Part shown: piece by piece, positions 1 through 10,648 of the stretch | How positions within the stretch are numbered: the stretch's first letter is position 1 | How the letters are laid out: each line of letters starts with the position of its first letter | Origin: Auanema rhodensis | Taxonomy: Eukaryota; Nematoda; Chromadorea; Rhabditida; Rhabditidae | DNA length: 64,000 bases | Assembly: GCA_964057225.1 (NCBI GenBank) | Contig: OZ059898.1 | Location: 14,037,767-14,101,766 of the forward strand | Reading direction: 5' to 3' | The notes under the pieces: generated by a model | What the model was told of the DNA's origin: nothing | Databases searched by the model: none | Seen by the model: only the letters and a program-made list of their open reading frames with translations | Translations under genes and position numbers: made by a program

Positions 1-1
1 A

Positions 2-366
2 CGTTCCATGCGGACGCCTAGTGTATGTAGTTAGTGGGTTAGAGTTAGACTGACTAGAGGACTGAGGAATAGCTCCGCCTTACCTCGGTTCTCTAACCAG
101 GAGTTCGCCTCTTAGCAAGCCCATGGACGGTTTGTATCTAGTTTAGTTTATCTTGTACATTAGTCATTGTCTTGTAAATGTAGTCTACTCCATTCTTGTA
201 TTATTGTAGTGTAATGTTGTTGTATCGTGTATAAAAAATCTATCCTTTTCCTTATCTTATGATATCCTTATGCTCTGTTTTCATACGCTACACTTATGGA
301 ATACTATCCGCGTAGTTGAGCAGACTACAATGGTCTGTTCAGTATACGCAGGAGCATAATGGAACG
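2..366 (+). repeat. 3' LTR of a second copy of element A
   Basis: 365 bp, identical by eye to the 3' LTR at 25222-25586, including the A at 235 that removes the AATAAA hexamer. It begins CGTTCCAT and ends ATGGAACG. The body of this element copy lies outside the window. Confidence 0.9.
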
Positions 367-431
367 GTATTTTCAAGATCTTTGCAACATATAGCAAAAC
401 GTCAAACCATTCTTAAAAAATGAAAAATGTA

Positions 432-503
432 TGCCTTCGGGGGGAATCGAACCTCCGACGAATGCTTGGAAGGCATCCATGCTGACCATTACACCACGAA
501 CGC
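432..503 (-). pseudogene. tRNA-Gly(UCC), degenerate copy
   Basis: Breaks acceptor pair 3:70 and one T-stem pair; also has a variable-loop change. Confidence 0.7.
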
Positions 504-697
504 TACGATGGCTCTTGAACTATTAGATTAGATGAGTTGACACATCTTTGACTTCATATATAATTACAGAATGAAAAGCAGAAACATATTTTTTTCAAAC
601 GTTTCACATCAAAAAATCAAAAATGGACAAGCTCAAGTATTTTCAAAATCTTTGCAACATATTGCAATCAAATCGTTCAGAAAAAATGAAAAATGTG

Positions 698-769
698 TGC
701 GTTCGGGGGGAATCGAACCCCCGTCGAATGCTTGGAAGGCATCCATGCTGACCATTACACCACGAACGC
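698..769 (-). tRNA. tRNA-Gly-TCC: tRNA-Gly(UCC), consensus copy
   Basis: Read on the minus strand, 72 nt: 7-bp acceptor stem GCGTTCG/CGAACGC, D arm GTGT/GCAT, anticodon stem GATGC/GCATT with loop CTTCCAA (anticodon UCC, reads GGA), 4-nt variable loop, 5-bp all-G/C T stem with loop TTCGATT, discriminator A; CCA is not encoded. A box TGGTGTAATGG and B box GGTTCGATTCC fit Pol III promoters, and T runs follow the 3' end. This is the reference for the other copies listed. Positions in later entries use standard tRNA numbering. Confidence 0.95.
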
Positions 770-962
770 TACAATAGGTTGTGAACTATTAGATTAGATG
801 AGTTGACACATCTTTGACTTCATTGATAATTACGAATGAAAAGCAGTAACATATTTTTTTCAAACGTTTCACATCAAAAAATCAAAAATGGACAAGCTCA
901 AGTATTTTCAAAATCTTTGCAACATATTGCAATCAAATCGTTCAGAAAAAATGAAAAATGTG

Positions 963-1034
963 TGCGTTCGAGGGGAATCGAACCCCCGTCGAATGCTTGG
1001 AAGGCATCCATGCTGACCATTACACCACGAACGC
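963..1034 (-). tRNA. tRNA-Gly-TCC: tRNA-Gly(UCC)
   Basis: C65 to T (wobble). Confidence 0.85.
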
Positions 1035-1231
1035 TACAATAGGTTGTGAACTATTAGATTAGATGAGTTGACACATCTTTGACTTCATATATAATTACGA
1101 ATGAAAAGCAGTAACATATTTTTTTCAAACGTTTCACATCAAAAATTCAAAAATGGACAAGCTCAAGTATTTTCAAAATCTTTGCAACATATAGCAAAAC
1201 GTCAAACCATTCTTAAAAAATGAAAAATGTA

Positions 1232-1303
1232 TGCCTTCGGGGGGAATCGAACCTCCGTCGAATGCTTGGAAGGCATCCATGCTGACCATTACACCACGAA
1301 CGC
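1232..1303 (-). pseudogene. tRNA-Gly(UCC), degenerate copy
   Basis: Breaks pair 3:70 and one T-stem pair. Confidence 0.7.
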
Positions 1304-1497
1304 TACGATGGCTCTTGAACTATTAGATTAGATGACTTGACACATCTTTGACTTCATATATAATTACAGAATGAAAAGCAGAAACATATTTTTTTCAAAC
1401 GTTTCACATCAAAAAATCAAAAATGGACAAGCTCAAGTATTTTCAAAATCTTTGCAACATATTGCAATCAAATCATTCACAAAAAATGAAAAATGTA

Positions 1498-1569
1498 TGC
1501 GTTCGGGGGGAATCGAACCCCCGTCGAATGCTTGGAAGGCATCCATGCTGACCATTACACCACGAACGC
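1498..1569 (-). tRNA. tRNA-Gly-TCC: tRNA-Gly(UCC)
   Basis: Consensus. Confidence 0.93.
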
Positions 1570-1762
1570 TACAATAGGTTGTGAACTATTAGATTAGATG
1601 AGTTGACACATCTTTGACTTCATATATAATTACGAATGAAAAGCAGTAACATATTTTTTTCAAACGTTTCACATCAAAAATTCAAAAATGGACAAGCTCA
1701 AGTATTTTCAAAATCTTTGCAACATATTGCAATCAAATCGTTCAGAAAAAATGAAAAATGTG

Positions 1763-1834
1763 TGCGTTCGGGGGGAATCGAACCCCCGTCGAATGCTTGG
1801 AAGGCATCCATGCTGACCATTACACCACGAACGC
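1763..1834 (-). tRNA. tRNA-Gly-TCC: tRNA-Gly(UCC)
   Basis: Consensus. Confidence 0.93.
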
Positions 1835-2027
1835 TACAATAGGTTGTGAACTATTAGATTAGATGAGTTGACACATCTTTGACTTCATATATAATTACGA
1901 ATGAAAAGCAGTAACATATTTTTTTCAAACGTTTCACATCAAAAATTCAAAAATGGACAAGCTCAAGTATTTTCAAAATCTTTGCAACATATTGCAATCA
2001 AATCATTCACAAAAAATGAAAAATGTA

Positions 2028-2099
2028 TGCGTTCGGGGGGAATCGAACCCCCGTCGAATGCTTGGAAGGCATCCATGCTGACCATTACACCACGAACGC
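2028..2099 (-). tRNA. tRNA-Gly-TCC: tRNA-Gly(UCC)
   Basis: Consensus. Confidence 0.93.
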
Positions 2100-2292
2100 T
2101 ACGATGGCTCTTGAACTATTAGATTAGATGAGTTGACACATCTTTGACTTCATTGATAATTACGAATGAAAAGCAGTAACATATTTTTTTCAAACGTTTC
2201 ACATCAAAAAATCAAAAATGGACAAGCTCAAGTATTTTCAAAATCTTTGCAACATATTGCAATCAAATCATTCACAAAAAATGAAAAATGTA

Positions 2293-2364
2293 TGCGTTCG
2301 GGGGGAATCGAACCCCCGTCGAATGCTTGGAAGGCATCCATGCTGACCATTACACCATGAACGC
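2293..2364 (-). tRNA. tRNA-Gly-TCC: tRNA-Gly(UCC)
   Basis: G7 to A, mismatch 7:66. Confidence 0.75.
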
Positions 2365-2557
2365 TACGATGGCTCTTGATCTATTAGATTAGATGAGTTG
2401 ACACATCTTTGACTTCATTGATAATTACGAATGAAAAGCAGTAACATATTTTTTTCAAACGTTTCACATCAAAAATTCAAAAATGGACAAGCTCAAGTAT
2501 TTTCAAAATCTTTGCAACATATTGCAATCAAATCATTCACAAAAAATGAAAAATGTA

Positions 2558-2629
2558 TGCGTTCGGGGGGAATCGAACCCCCGTCGAATGCTTGGAAGGC
2601 ATCCATGCTGACCATTACACCACGAACGC
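2558..2629 (-). tRNA. tRNA-Gly-TCC: tRNA-Gly(UCC)
   Basis: Consensus. Confidence 0.93.
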
Positions 2630-2822
2630 TACGATGGCTCTTGAACTATTAGATTAGATGAGTTGACACATCTTTGACTTCATTGATAATTACGAATGAA
2701 AAGCAGTAACATATTTTTTTCAAACGTTTCACATCAAAAAATCAAAAATGGACAAGCTCAAGTATTTTCAAAATCTTTGCAACATATTGCAATCAAATCG
2801 TTCAGAAAAAATGAAAAATGTG

Positions 2823-2894
2823 TGCGTTCGGAGGGAATCGAACCCCCGTCGAATGCTTGGAAGGCATCCATGCTGACCATTACACCACGAACGC
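2823..2894 (-). tRNA. tRNA-Gly-TCC: tRNA-Gly(UCC)
   Basis: C64 to T (wobble). Confidence 0.85.
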
Positions 2895-3091
2895 TACAAT
2901 AGGTTGTGAACTATTAGATTAGATGAGTTGACACATCTTTGACTTCATATATACATACGAATGAAAAGCAGTAACATATTTTTTTCGAACGTTTCACATC
3001 AAAAATTCAAAAATGGACAAGCTCAAGTACTTTCAAAATCTTTGCAACATATTGCAAAACGTCAAATCATTCAGCAAAAATGAAAAATGTA

Positions 3092-3163
3092 TGCGTTCGG
3101 GGGGAATCGAACCCCCGTCGAATGCTTGGAAGGCATCCATGCTGACCATTACACCACGAACGC
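3092..3163 (-). tRNA. tRNA-Gly-TCC: tRNA-Gly(UCC)
   Basis: Consensus. Confidence 0.93.
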
Positions 3164-3356
3164 TACGATGGCTCTTGAACTATTAGATTAGATGAGTTGA
3201 CACATATTTGACTTCATTGATAATTACGAATGAAAAGCAGTAACATATTTTTTTCAAACGTTTCACATCAAAAATTCAAAAATGGACAAGCTCAAGTATT
3301 TTCAAAATCTTTGCAACATATTGCAATCAAATCGTTCAGAAAAAATGAAAAATGTG

Positions 3357-3428
3357 TGCGTTCGGGGGGAATCGAACCCCCGTCGAATGCTTGGAAGGCA
3401 TCCATGCTGACCATTACACCACGAACGC
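3357..3428 (-). tRNA. tRNA-Gly-TCC: tRNA-Gly(UCC)
   Basis: Consensus. Confidence 0.93.
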
Positions 3429-3625
3429 TACAATAGGTTGTGAACTATTAGATTAGATGAGTTGACACATCTTTGACTTCATATATAATTACGAATGAAA
3501 AGCAGTAACATATTTTTTTCAAACGTTTCACATCAAAAATTCAAAAATGGACAAGCTCAAGTACTTTCAAAATCTTTGCAACATATTGCAAAACGTCAAA
3601 CCATTCTTAAAAAATGAAAAATGTA

Positions 3626-3697
3626 TGCGTTCGGGGGGAATCGAACCCCCGTCGAATGCTTGGAAGGCATCCATGCTGACCATTACACCACGAACGC
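3626..3697 (-). tRNA. tRNA-Gly-TCC: tRNA-Gly(UCC)
   Basis: Consensus. Confidence 0.93.
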
Positions 3698-3893
3698 TAC
3701 GATGGCTCTTGAACTATTAGATTAGATGAGTTGACACATCTTTGACTTCATTGATAATTACGAATGAAAAGCAGTAACATATTTCTTTAAAGGTTTCACG
3801 TAAAAAGTTAAAAAATGGACAAGCTAAAGTACTTTCAAAATCTTTGCAACATATTGCAAAACGTCAAATCATTCAGCAAAAATGAAAAATGTA

Positions 3894-3965
3894 TGCGTTC
3901 GGGGGGAATCGAACCCCCGTCGAATGCTTGGAAGGCATCCATGCTGACCATTACACCACGAACGC
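3894..3965 (-). tRNA. tRNA-Gly-TCC: tRNA-Gly(UCC)
   Basis: Consensus. Confidence 0.93.
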
Positions 3966-4162
3966 TACGATGGCTCTTGAACTATTAGATTAGATGAGTT
4001 GACACATCTTTGACTTCATTGATAATTACGAATGAAAAGCAGTAACATATTTTTTTCAAACGTTTCACATCGAAAATTCAAAAATGGACAAGCTCAAGTA
4101 CTTTCAAAATCTTTGCAACATATTGCAAAACGTCAAACCATTCTTAAAAAATGAAAAATGTA

Positions 4163-4234
4163 TGCGTTCGGGGGAAATCGAACCCCCGTCGAATGCTTGG
4201 AAGGCATCCATGCTGACCATTACACCACGAACGC
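4163..4234 (-). tRNA. tRNA-Gly-TCC: tRNA-Gly(UCC), C61 variant
   Basis: C61 to T: invariant 53:61 pair becomes G-T and the B box is altered. Confidence 0.7.
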
Positions 4235-4431
4235 TACGATGGCTCTTGAACTATTTGATTAGATGAGTTGACACATCTTTGACTTCATATATAATTACGA
4301 ATGAAAAGCAGTAACATATTTTTTTCAAACGTTTCACATCAAAAAATCAAAAATGGACAAGCTCAAGTATTTTCAAAATCTTTGCAACATATTGCAAAAC
4401 GTCAAACCATTCTTAAAAAATGAAAAATGTA

Positions 4432-4503
4432 TGCGTTCGGGGGAAATCGAACCCCCGTCGAATGCTTGGAAGGCATCCATGCTGACCATTACACCACGAA
4501 CGC
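4432..4503 (-). tRNA. tRNA-Gly-TCC: tRNA-Gly(UCC), C61 variant
   Basis: C61 to T. Confidence 0.7.
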
Positions 4504-4696
4504 TACAATAGGTTGTGAACTATTAGATTAGATGAGTTGACACATCTTTGACTTCATATATAATTACGAATGAAAAGCAGAAACATATTTTTTTCAAACG
4601 TTTCACATCAAAAATTCAAAAATGGACAAGCTCAAGTATTTTCAAAATCTTTGCAACATATTGCAATCAAATCATTCACAAAAAATGAAAAATGTA

Positions 4697-4768
4697 TGCG
4701 TTCGGGGGGAATCAAACCCCCGTCGAATGCTTGGAAGGCATCCATGCTGACCATTACACCACGAACGC
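4697..4768 (-). tRNA. tRNA-Gly-TCC: tRNA-Gly(UCC), C56 variant
   Basis: C56 to T: invariant T-loop base and B-box core lost. Confidence 0.6.
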
Positions 4769-4965
4769 TACAATAGGTTGTGAACTATTAGATTAGATGA
4801 GTTGACACATCTTTGACTTCATTGATAATTACGAATGAAAAGCAGTAACATATTTTTTTCAAACGTTTCACATCGAAAATTCAAAAATGGACAAGCTCAA
4901 GTACTTTCAAAATCTTTGCAACATATTGCAAAACGTCAAACCATTCTTAAAAAATGAAAAATGTA

Positions 4966-5037
4966 TGCGTTCGGGGGAAATCGAACCCCCGTCGAATGCT
5001 TGGAAGGCATCCATGCTGACCATTACACCACGAACGC
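4966..5037 (-). tRNA. tRNA-Gly-TCC: tRNA-Gly(UCC), C61 variant
   Basis: C61 to T. Confidence 0.7.
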
Positions 5038-5234
5038 TACGATGGCTCTTGAACTATTTGATTAGATGAGTTGACACATCTTTGACTTCATATATAATTA
5101 CGAATGAAAAGCAGTAACATATTTTTTTCAAACGTTTCACATCAAAAAATCAAAAATGGACAAGCTCAAGTATTTTCAAAATCTTTGCAACATATTGCAA
5201 AACGTCAAACCATTCTTAAAAAATGAAAAATGTA

Positions 5235-5306
5235 TGCGTTCGGGGGAAATCGAACCCCCGTCGAATGCTTGGAAGGCATCCATGCTGACCATTACACCAC
5301 GAACGC
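5235..5306 (-). tRNA. tRNA-Gly-TCC: tRNA-Gly(UCC), C61 variant
   Basis: C61 to T. Confidence 0.7.
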
Positions 5307-5499
5307 TACAATAGGTTGTGAACTATTAGATTAGATGAGTTGACACATCTTTGACTTCATATATAATTACGAATGAAAAGCAGAAACATATTTTTTTCAA
5401 ACGTTTCACATCAAAAATTCAAAAATGGACAAGCTCAAGTATTTTCAAAATCTTTGCAACATATTGCAATCAAATCATTCACAAAAAATGAAAAATGTA

Positions 5500-5571
5500 T
5501 GCGTTCGGGGGGAATCAAACCCCCGTCGAATGCTTGGAAGGCATCCATGCTGACCATTACACCACGAACGC
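5500..5571 (-). tRNA. tRNA-Gly-TCC: tRNA-Gly(UCC), C56 variant
   Basis: C56 to T. Confidence 0.6.
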
Positions 5572-5764
5572 TACGATGGCTCTTGAACTATTAGATTAGA
5601 TGAGTTGACACATCTTTGACTTCATTGATAATTACGAATGAAAAGCAGTAACATATTTTTTTCAAACGTTTCACATCAAAAAATCAAAAATGAACAAGCT
5701 CAAGTATTTTCAAAATCTTTGCAACATATTGCAATCAAATCATTCACAAAAAATGAAAAATGTA

Positions 5765-5836
5765 TGCGTTCGGGGGAAATCGAACCCCCGTCGAATGCTT
5801 GGAAGGCATCCATGCTGACCATTACACCACGAACGC
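5765..5836 (-). tRNA. tRNA-Gly-TCC: tRNA-Gly(UCC), C61 variant
   Basis: C61 to T; its duplicate at 8705 is consensus. Confidence 0.7.
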
Positions 5837-6033
5837 TACGATGGCTCTTGAACTATTTGATTAGATGAGTTGACACATCTTTGACTTCATTGATAATTAC
5901 GAATGAAAAGCAGTAACATATTTTTTTCAAACGTTTCACATCAAAAATTCAAAAATGGACAAGCTCAAGTACTTTCAAAATCTTTGCAACATATTGCAAA
6001 ACGTCAAACCATTCTTAAAAAATGAAAAATGTA

Positions 6034-6105
6034 TGCGTTCGGGGGGAATCGAACCCCCGTCGAATGCTTGGAAGGCATCCATGCTGACCATTACACCACG
6101 AACGC
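6034..6105 (-). tRNA. tRNA-Gly-TCC: tRNA-Gly(UCC)
   Basis: Consensus. Confidence 0.93.
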
Positions 6106-6296
6106 TACGATGGCTCTTGAACTATTAGATTAGATGAGTTGACACATCTTTGACTTCATTGATAATTACGAATGAAAAGCAGAAACATATTTTTTCAACG
6201 TTTCACATCAAAAATTCAAAAATGGACAAGCTCAAGTATTTTCAAAATCTTTGCAACATATTGCAATCAAATCGTTCACAAAAAATGAAAAATGTA

Positions 6297-6368
6297 TGCG
6301 TTCGGGGGGAATCGAACCCCCGTCGAATGCTTGGAAGGCATCCATGCTGACCATTACACCACGAACGC
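6297..6368 (-). tRNA. tRNA-Gly-TCC: tRNA-Gly(UCC)
   Basis: Consensus. Confidence 0.93.
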
Positions 6369-6565
6369 TACGATGGCTCTTGAACTATTTGATTAGATGA
6401 GTTGACACATCTTTGACTTCATTGATAATTACGAATGAAAAGCAGTAACATATTTTTTTCAAACGTTTCACATCAAAAATTCAAAAATGGACAAGCTCAA
6501 GTACTTTCAAAATCTTTGCAACATATTGCAAAACGTCAAACCATTCTTAAAAAATGAAAAATGTA

Positions 6566-6637
6566 TGCGTTCGGGGGGAATCGAACCCCCGTCGAATGCT
6601 TGGAAGGCATCCATGCTGACCATTACACCACGAACGC
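6566..6637 (-). tRNA. tRNA-Gly-TCC: tRNA-Gly(UCC)
   Basis: Consensus. Confidence 0.93.
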
Positions 6638-6833
6638 TACGATGGCTCTTGAACTATTAGATTAGATGAGTTGACACATCTTTGACTTCATTGATAATTA
6701 CGAATGAAAAGCAGTAACATATTTCTTTAAAGGTTTCACGTAAAAAGTTAAAAAATGGACAAGCTAAAGTACTTTCAAAATCTTTGCAACATATTGCAAA
6801 ACGTCAAATCATTCAGCAAAAATGAAAAATGTA

Positions 6834-6905
6834 TGCGTTCGGGGGGAATCGAACCCCCGTCGAATGCTTGGAAGGCATCCATGCTGACCATTACACCACG
6901 AACGC
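6834..6905 (-). tRNA. tRNA-Gly-TCC: tRNA-Gly(UCC)
   Basis: Consensus. Confidence 0.93.
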
Positions 6906-7102
6906 TACGATGGCTCTTGAACTATTAGATTAGATGAGTTGACACATCTTTGACTTCATTGATAATTACGAATGAAAAGCAGTAACATATTTTTTTCAAA
7001 CGTTTCACATCGAAAATTCAAAAATGGACAAGCTCAAGTACTTTCAAAATCTTTGCAACATATTGCAAAACGTCAAACCATTCTTAAAAAATGAAAAATG
7101 TA

Positions 7103-7174
7103 TGCGTTCGGGGGAAATCGAACCCCCGTCGAATGCTTGGAAGGCATCCATGCTGACCATTACACCACGAAAGC
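7103..7174 (-). pseudogene. tRNA-Gly(UCC), degenerate copy
   Basis: C61 to T plus G3 to T (acceptor mismatch). Confidence 0.6.
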
Positions 7175-7371
7175 TACGATGGCTCTTGAACTATTTGATT
7201 AGATGAGTTGACACATCTTTGACTTCATATATAATTACGAATGAAAAGCAGTAACATATTTTTTTCAAACGTTTCACATCAAAAAATCAAAAATGGACAA
7301 GCTCAAGTATTTTCAAAATCTTTGCAACATATTGCAAAACGTCAAACCATTCTTAAAAAATGAAAAATGTA

Positions 7372-7443
7372 TGCGTTCGGGGGAAATCGAACCCCCGTCG
7401 AATGCTTGGAAGGCATCCATGCTGACCATTACACCACGAACGC
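7372..7443 (-). tRNA. tRNA-Gly-TCC: tRNA-Gly(UCC), C61 variant
   Basis: C61 to T. Confidence 0.7.
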
Positions 7444-7636
7444 TACAATAGGTTGTGAACTATTAGATTAGATGAGTTGACACATCTTTGACTTCATATA
7501 TAATTACGAATGAAAAGCAGAAACATATTTTTTTCAAACGTTTCACATCAAAAATTCAAAAATGGACAAGCTCAAGTATTTTCAAAATCTTTGCAACATA
7601 TTGCAATCAAATCATTCACAAAAAATGAAAAATGTA

Positions 7637-7708
7637 TGCGTTCGGGGGGAATCAAACCCCCGTCGAATGCTTGGAAGGCATCCATGCTGACCATTACACC
7701 ACGAACGC
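7637..7708 (-). tRNA. tRNA-Gly-TCC: tRNA-Gly(UCC), C56 variant
   Basis: C56 to T. Confidence 0.6.
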
Positions 7709-7905
7709 TACAATAGGTTGTGAACTATTAGATTAGATGAGTTGACACATCTTTGACTTCATTGATAATTACGAATGAAAAGCAGTAACATATTTTTTTC
7801 AAACGTTTCACATCGAAAATTCAAAAATGGACAAGCTCAAGTACTTTCAAAATCTTTGCAACATATTGCAAAACGTCAAACCATTCTTAAAAAATGAAAA
7901 ATGTA

Positions 7906-7977
7906 TGCGTTCGGGGGAAATCGAACCCCCGTCGAATGCTTGGAAGGCATCCATGCTGACCATTACACCACGAACGC
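7906..7977 (-). tRNA. tRNA-Gly-TCC: tRNA-Gly(UCC), C61 variant
   Basis: C61 to T. Confidence 0.7.
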
Positions 7978-8174
7978 TACGATGGCTCTTGAACTATTTG
8001 ATTAGATGAGTTGACACATCTTTGACTTCATATATAATTACGAATGAAAAGCAGTAACATATTTTTTTCAAACGTTTCACATTAAAAAATCAAAAATGGA
8101 CAAGCTCAAGTATTTTCAAAATCTTTGCAACATATTGCAAAACGTCAAACCATTCTTAAAAAATGAAAAATGTA

Positions 8175-8246
8175 TGCGTTCGGGGGAAATCGAACCCCCG
8201 TCGAATGCTTGGAAGGCATCCATGCTGACCATTACACCACGAACGC
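8175..8246 (-). tRNA. tRNA-Gly-TCC: tRNA-Gly(UCC), C61 variant
   Basis: C61 to T. Confidence 0.7.
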
Positions 8247-8439
8247 TACAATAGGTTGTGAACTATTAGATTAGATGAGTTGACACATCTTTGACTTCAT
8301 ATATAATTACGAATGAAAAGCAGAAACATATTTTTTTCAAACGTTTCACATCAAAAATTCAAAAATGGACAAGCTCAAGTATTTTCAAAATCTTTGCAAC
8401 ATATTGCAATCAAATCATTCACAAAAAATGAAAAATGTA

Positions 8440-8511
8440 TGCGTTCGGGGGGAATCAAACCCCCGTCGAATGCTTGGAAGGCATCCATGCTGACCATTAC
8501 ACCACGAACGC
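8440..8511 (-). tRNA. tRNA-Gly-TCC: tRNA-Gly(UCC), C56 variant
   Basis: C56 to T. Confidence 0.6.
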
Positions 8512-8704
8512 TACGATGGCTCTTGAACTATTAGATTAGATGAGTTGACACATCTTTGACTTCATTGATAATTACGAATGAAAAGCAGTAACATATTTTT
8601 TTCAAACGTTTCACATCAAAAAATCAAAAATGAACAAGCTCAAGTATTTTCAAAATCTTTGCAACATATTGCAATCAAATCATTCACAAAAAATGAAAAA
8701 TGTA

Positions 8705-8776
8705 TGCGTTCGGGGGGAATCGAACCCCCGTCGAATGCTTGGAAGGCATCCATGCTGACCATTACACCACGAACGC
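8705..8776 (-). tRNA. tRNA-Gly-TCC: tRNA-Gly(UCC)
   Basis: Consensus. Confidence 0.93.
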
Positions 8777-8973
8777 TACGATGGCTCTTGAACTATTTGA
8801 TTAGATGAGTTGACACATCTTTGACTTCATTGATAATTACGAATGAAAAGCAGTAACATATTTTTTTCAAACGTTTCACATCAAAAATTCAAAAATGGAC
8901 AAGCTCAAGTACTTTCAAAATCTTTGCAACATATTGCAAAACGTCAAACCATTCTTAAAAAATGAAAAATGTA

Positions 8974-9045
8974 TGCGTTCGGGGGGAATCGAACCCCCGT
9001 CGAATGCTTGGAAGGCATCCATGCTGACCATTACACCACGAACGC
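8974..9045 (-). tRNA. tRNA-Gly-TCC: tRNA-Gly(UCC)
   Basis: Consensus. Confidence 0.93.
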
Positions 9046-9236
9046 TACGATGGCTCTTGAACTATTAGATTAGATGAGTTGACACATCTTTGACTTCATT
9101 GATAATTACGAATGAAAAGCAGAAACATATTTTTTCAACGTTTCACATCAAAAATTCAAAAATGGACAAGCTCAAGTATTTTCAAAATCTTTGCAACATA
9201 TTGCAATCAAATCGTTCACAAAAAATGAAAAATGTA

Positions 9237-9308
9237 TGCGTTCGGGGGGAATCGAACCCCCGTCGAATGCTTGGAAGGCATCCATGCTGACCATTACACC
9301 ACGAACGC
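9237..9308 (-). tRNA. tRNA-Gly-TCC: tRNA-Gly(UCC)
   Basis: Consensus. Confidence 0.93.
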
Positions 9309-9505
9309 TACGATGGCTCTTGAACTATTTGATTAGATGAGTTGACACATCTTTGACTTCATTGATAATTACGAATGAAAAGCAGTAACATATTTTTTTC
9401 AAACGTTTCACATCAAAAATTCAAAGATGGACAAGCTCAAGTATTTTCAAAATCTTTGCAACATATTGCAAAACGTCAAATCATTCAGCAAAAATGAAAA
9501 ATGTA

Positions 9506-9577
9506 TGCGTTCGGGGGGAATCGAACCCCCGTCGAATGCTTGGAAGGCATCCATGCTGACCATTACACCACGAACGC
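9506..9577 (-). tRNA. tRNA-Gly-TCC: tRNA-Gly(UCC)
   Basis: Consensus. Confidence 0.93.
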
Positions 9578-9774
9578 TACAATAGGTTGTGAACTATTAG
9601 ATTAGATGAGTTGACACATCTTTGACTTCATTGATAATTACGAATGAAAAGCAGTAACATATTTTTTTCAAACGTTTCACATCGAAAATTCAAAAATGGA
9701 CAAGCTCAAGTACTTTCAAAATCTTTGCAACATATTGCAAAACGTCAAATCATTCAGCAAAAATGAAAAATGTA

Positions 9775-9846
9775 TGCGTTCGGGGGGAATCGAACCCCCG
9801 TCGAATGCTTGGAAGGCATCCATGCTGACCATTACACCACGAACGC
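9775..9846 (-). tRNA. tRNA-Gly-TCC: tRNA-Gly(UCC)
   Basis: Consensus. Confidence 0.93.
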
Positions 9847-10039
9847 TACGATGGCTCTTGAACTATTAGATTAGATGAGTTGACACATATTTGACTTCAT
9901 TGATAATTACGAATGAAAAGCAGTAACATATTTTTTTCAAACGTTTCACATCAAAAATTCAAAAATGGACAAGCTCAAGTATTTTCAAAATCTTTGCAAC
10001 ATATTGCAATCAAATCGTTCAGAAAAAATGAAAAATGTG

Positions 10040-10111
10040 TGCGTTCGGGGGGAATCGAACCCCCGTCGAATGCTTGGAAGGCATCCATGCTGACCATTAC
10101 ACCACGAACGC
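10040..10111 (-). tRNA. tRNA-Gly-TCC: tRNA-Gly(UCC)
   Basis: Consensus. Confidence 0.93.
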
Positions 10112-10308
10112 TACAATAGGTTGTGAACTATTAGATTAGATGAGTTGACACATCTTTGACTTCATATATAATTACGAATGAAAAGCAGTAACATATTTTT
10201 TTCAAACGTTTCACATCAAAAATTCAAAAATGGACAAGCTCAAGTACTTTCAAAATCTTTGCAACATATTGCAAAACGTCAAACCATTCTTAAAAAATGA
10301 AAAATGTA

Positions 10309-10380
10309 TGCGTTCGGGGGGAATCGAACCCCCGTCGAATGCTTGGAAGGCATCCATGCTGACCATTACACCACGAACGC
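10309..10380 (-). tRNA. tRNA-Gly-TCC: tRNA-Gly(UCC)
   Basis: Consensus. Confidence 0.93.
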
Positions 10381-10576
10381 TACGATGGCTCTTGAACTAT
10401 TAGATTAGATGAGTTGACACATCTTTGACTTCATTGATAATTACGAATGAAAAGCAGTAACATATTTCTTTAAAGGTTTCACGTAAAAAGTTAAAAAATG
10501 GACAAGCTAAAGTACTTTCAAAATCTTTGCAACATATTGCAAAACGTCAAATCATTCAGCAAAAATGAAAAATGTA

Positions 10577-10648
10577 TGCGTTCGGGGGGAATCGAACCCC
10601 CGTCGAATGCTTGGAAGGCATCCATGCTGACCATTACACCACGAACGC
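10577..10648 (-). tRNA. tRNA-Gly-TCC: tRNA-Gly(UCC)
   Basis: Consensus. Confidence 0.93.

Larger units (their letters stand above)
1..3015. repeat. Segmental duplication copy 1 (partner 25221-28235)
   Basis: This stretch (last base before the LTR, the LTR of family A, and ten tRNA monomers) matches 25221-28235 at a fixed offset of 25220 bp. By eye I find one substitution (526). The match includes the degenerate first tRNA copy and the A-for-T change inside the LTR at 235. The flank at 367 (gtattttcaagatc) is the same insertion junction as at 25587, so the LTR at 2-366 is the 3' LTR of another copy of the same insertion, not an independent one. Confidence 0.9.
4163..5768. repeat. 803-bp three-monomer tandem duplication
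   Basis: tRNA starts 4163, 4432, 4697 are followed at +803 by 4966, 5235, 5500 with the same variant order (C61 change, C61 change, C56 change). The same trimer pair recurs at 7103-8708 inside copy 2 of the 2940-bp unit. Confidence 0.85.
3626..6565. repeat. 2940-bp higher-order repeat, copy 1 (11 tRNA monomers)
   Basis: Eleven consecutive tRNA start positions from 3626 to 6297 recur at exactly +2940 (6566 to 9237), with the same order of variant monomers, including the one with ctttaaaggtttcacg near 3784/6724. Boundaries are given at tRNA starts; true identity begins somewhat to the left (about 3487). Confidence 0.85.
6566..9505. repeat. 2940-bp higher-order repeat, copy 2
   Basis: Second copy of the 11-monomer unit. 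Small differences from copy 1 include the T-stem base in the monomer at 8705 and a G3 change in the tRNA at 7103. Confidence 0.85.

Noticed and set aside
2..366. Solo LTR of family A at the left edge
   Set aside because: Its bases and right flank match the element A 3' LTR duplicate exactly, so it is better explained as the 3' end of a duplicated full element cut by the window edge.
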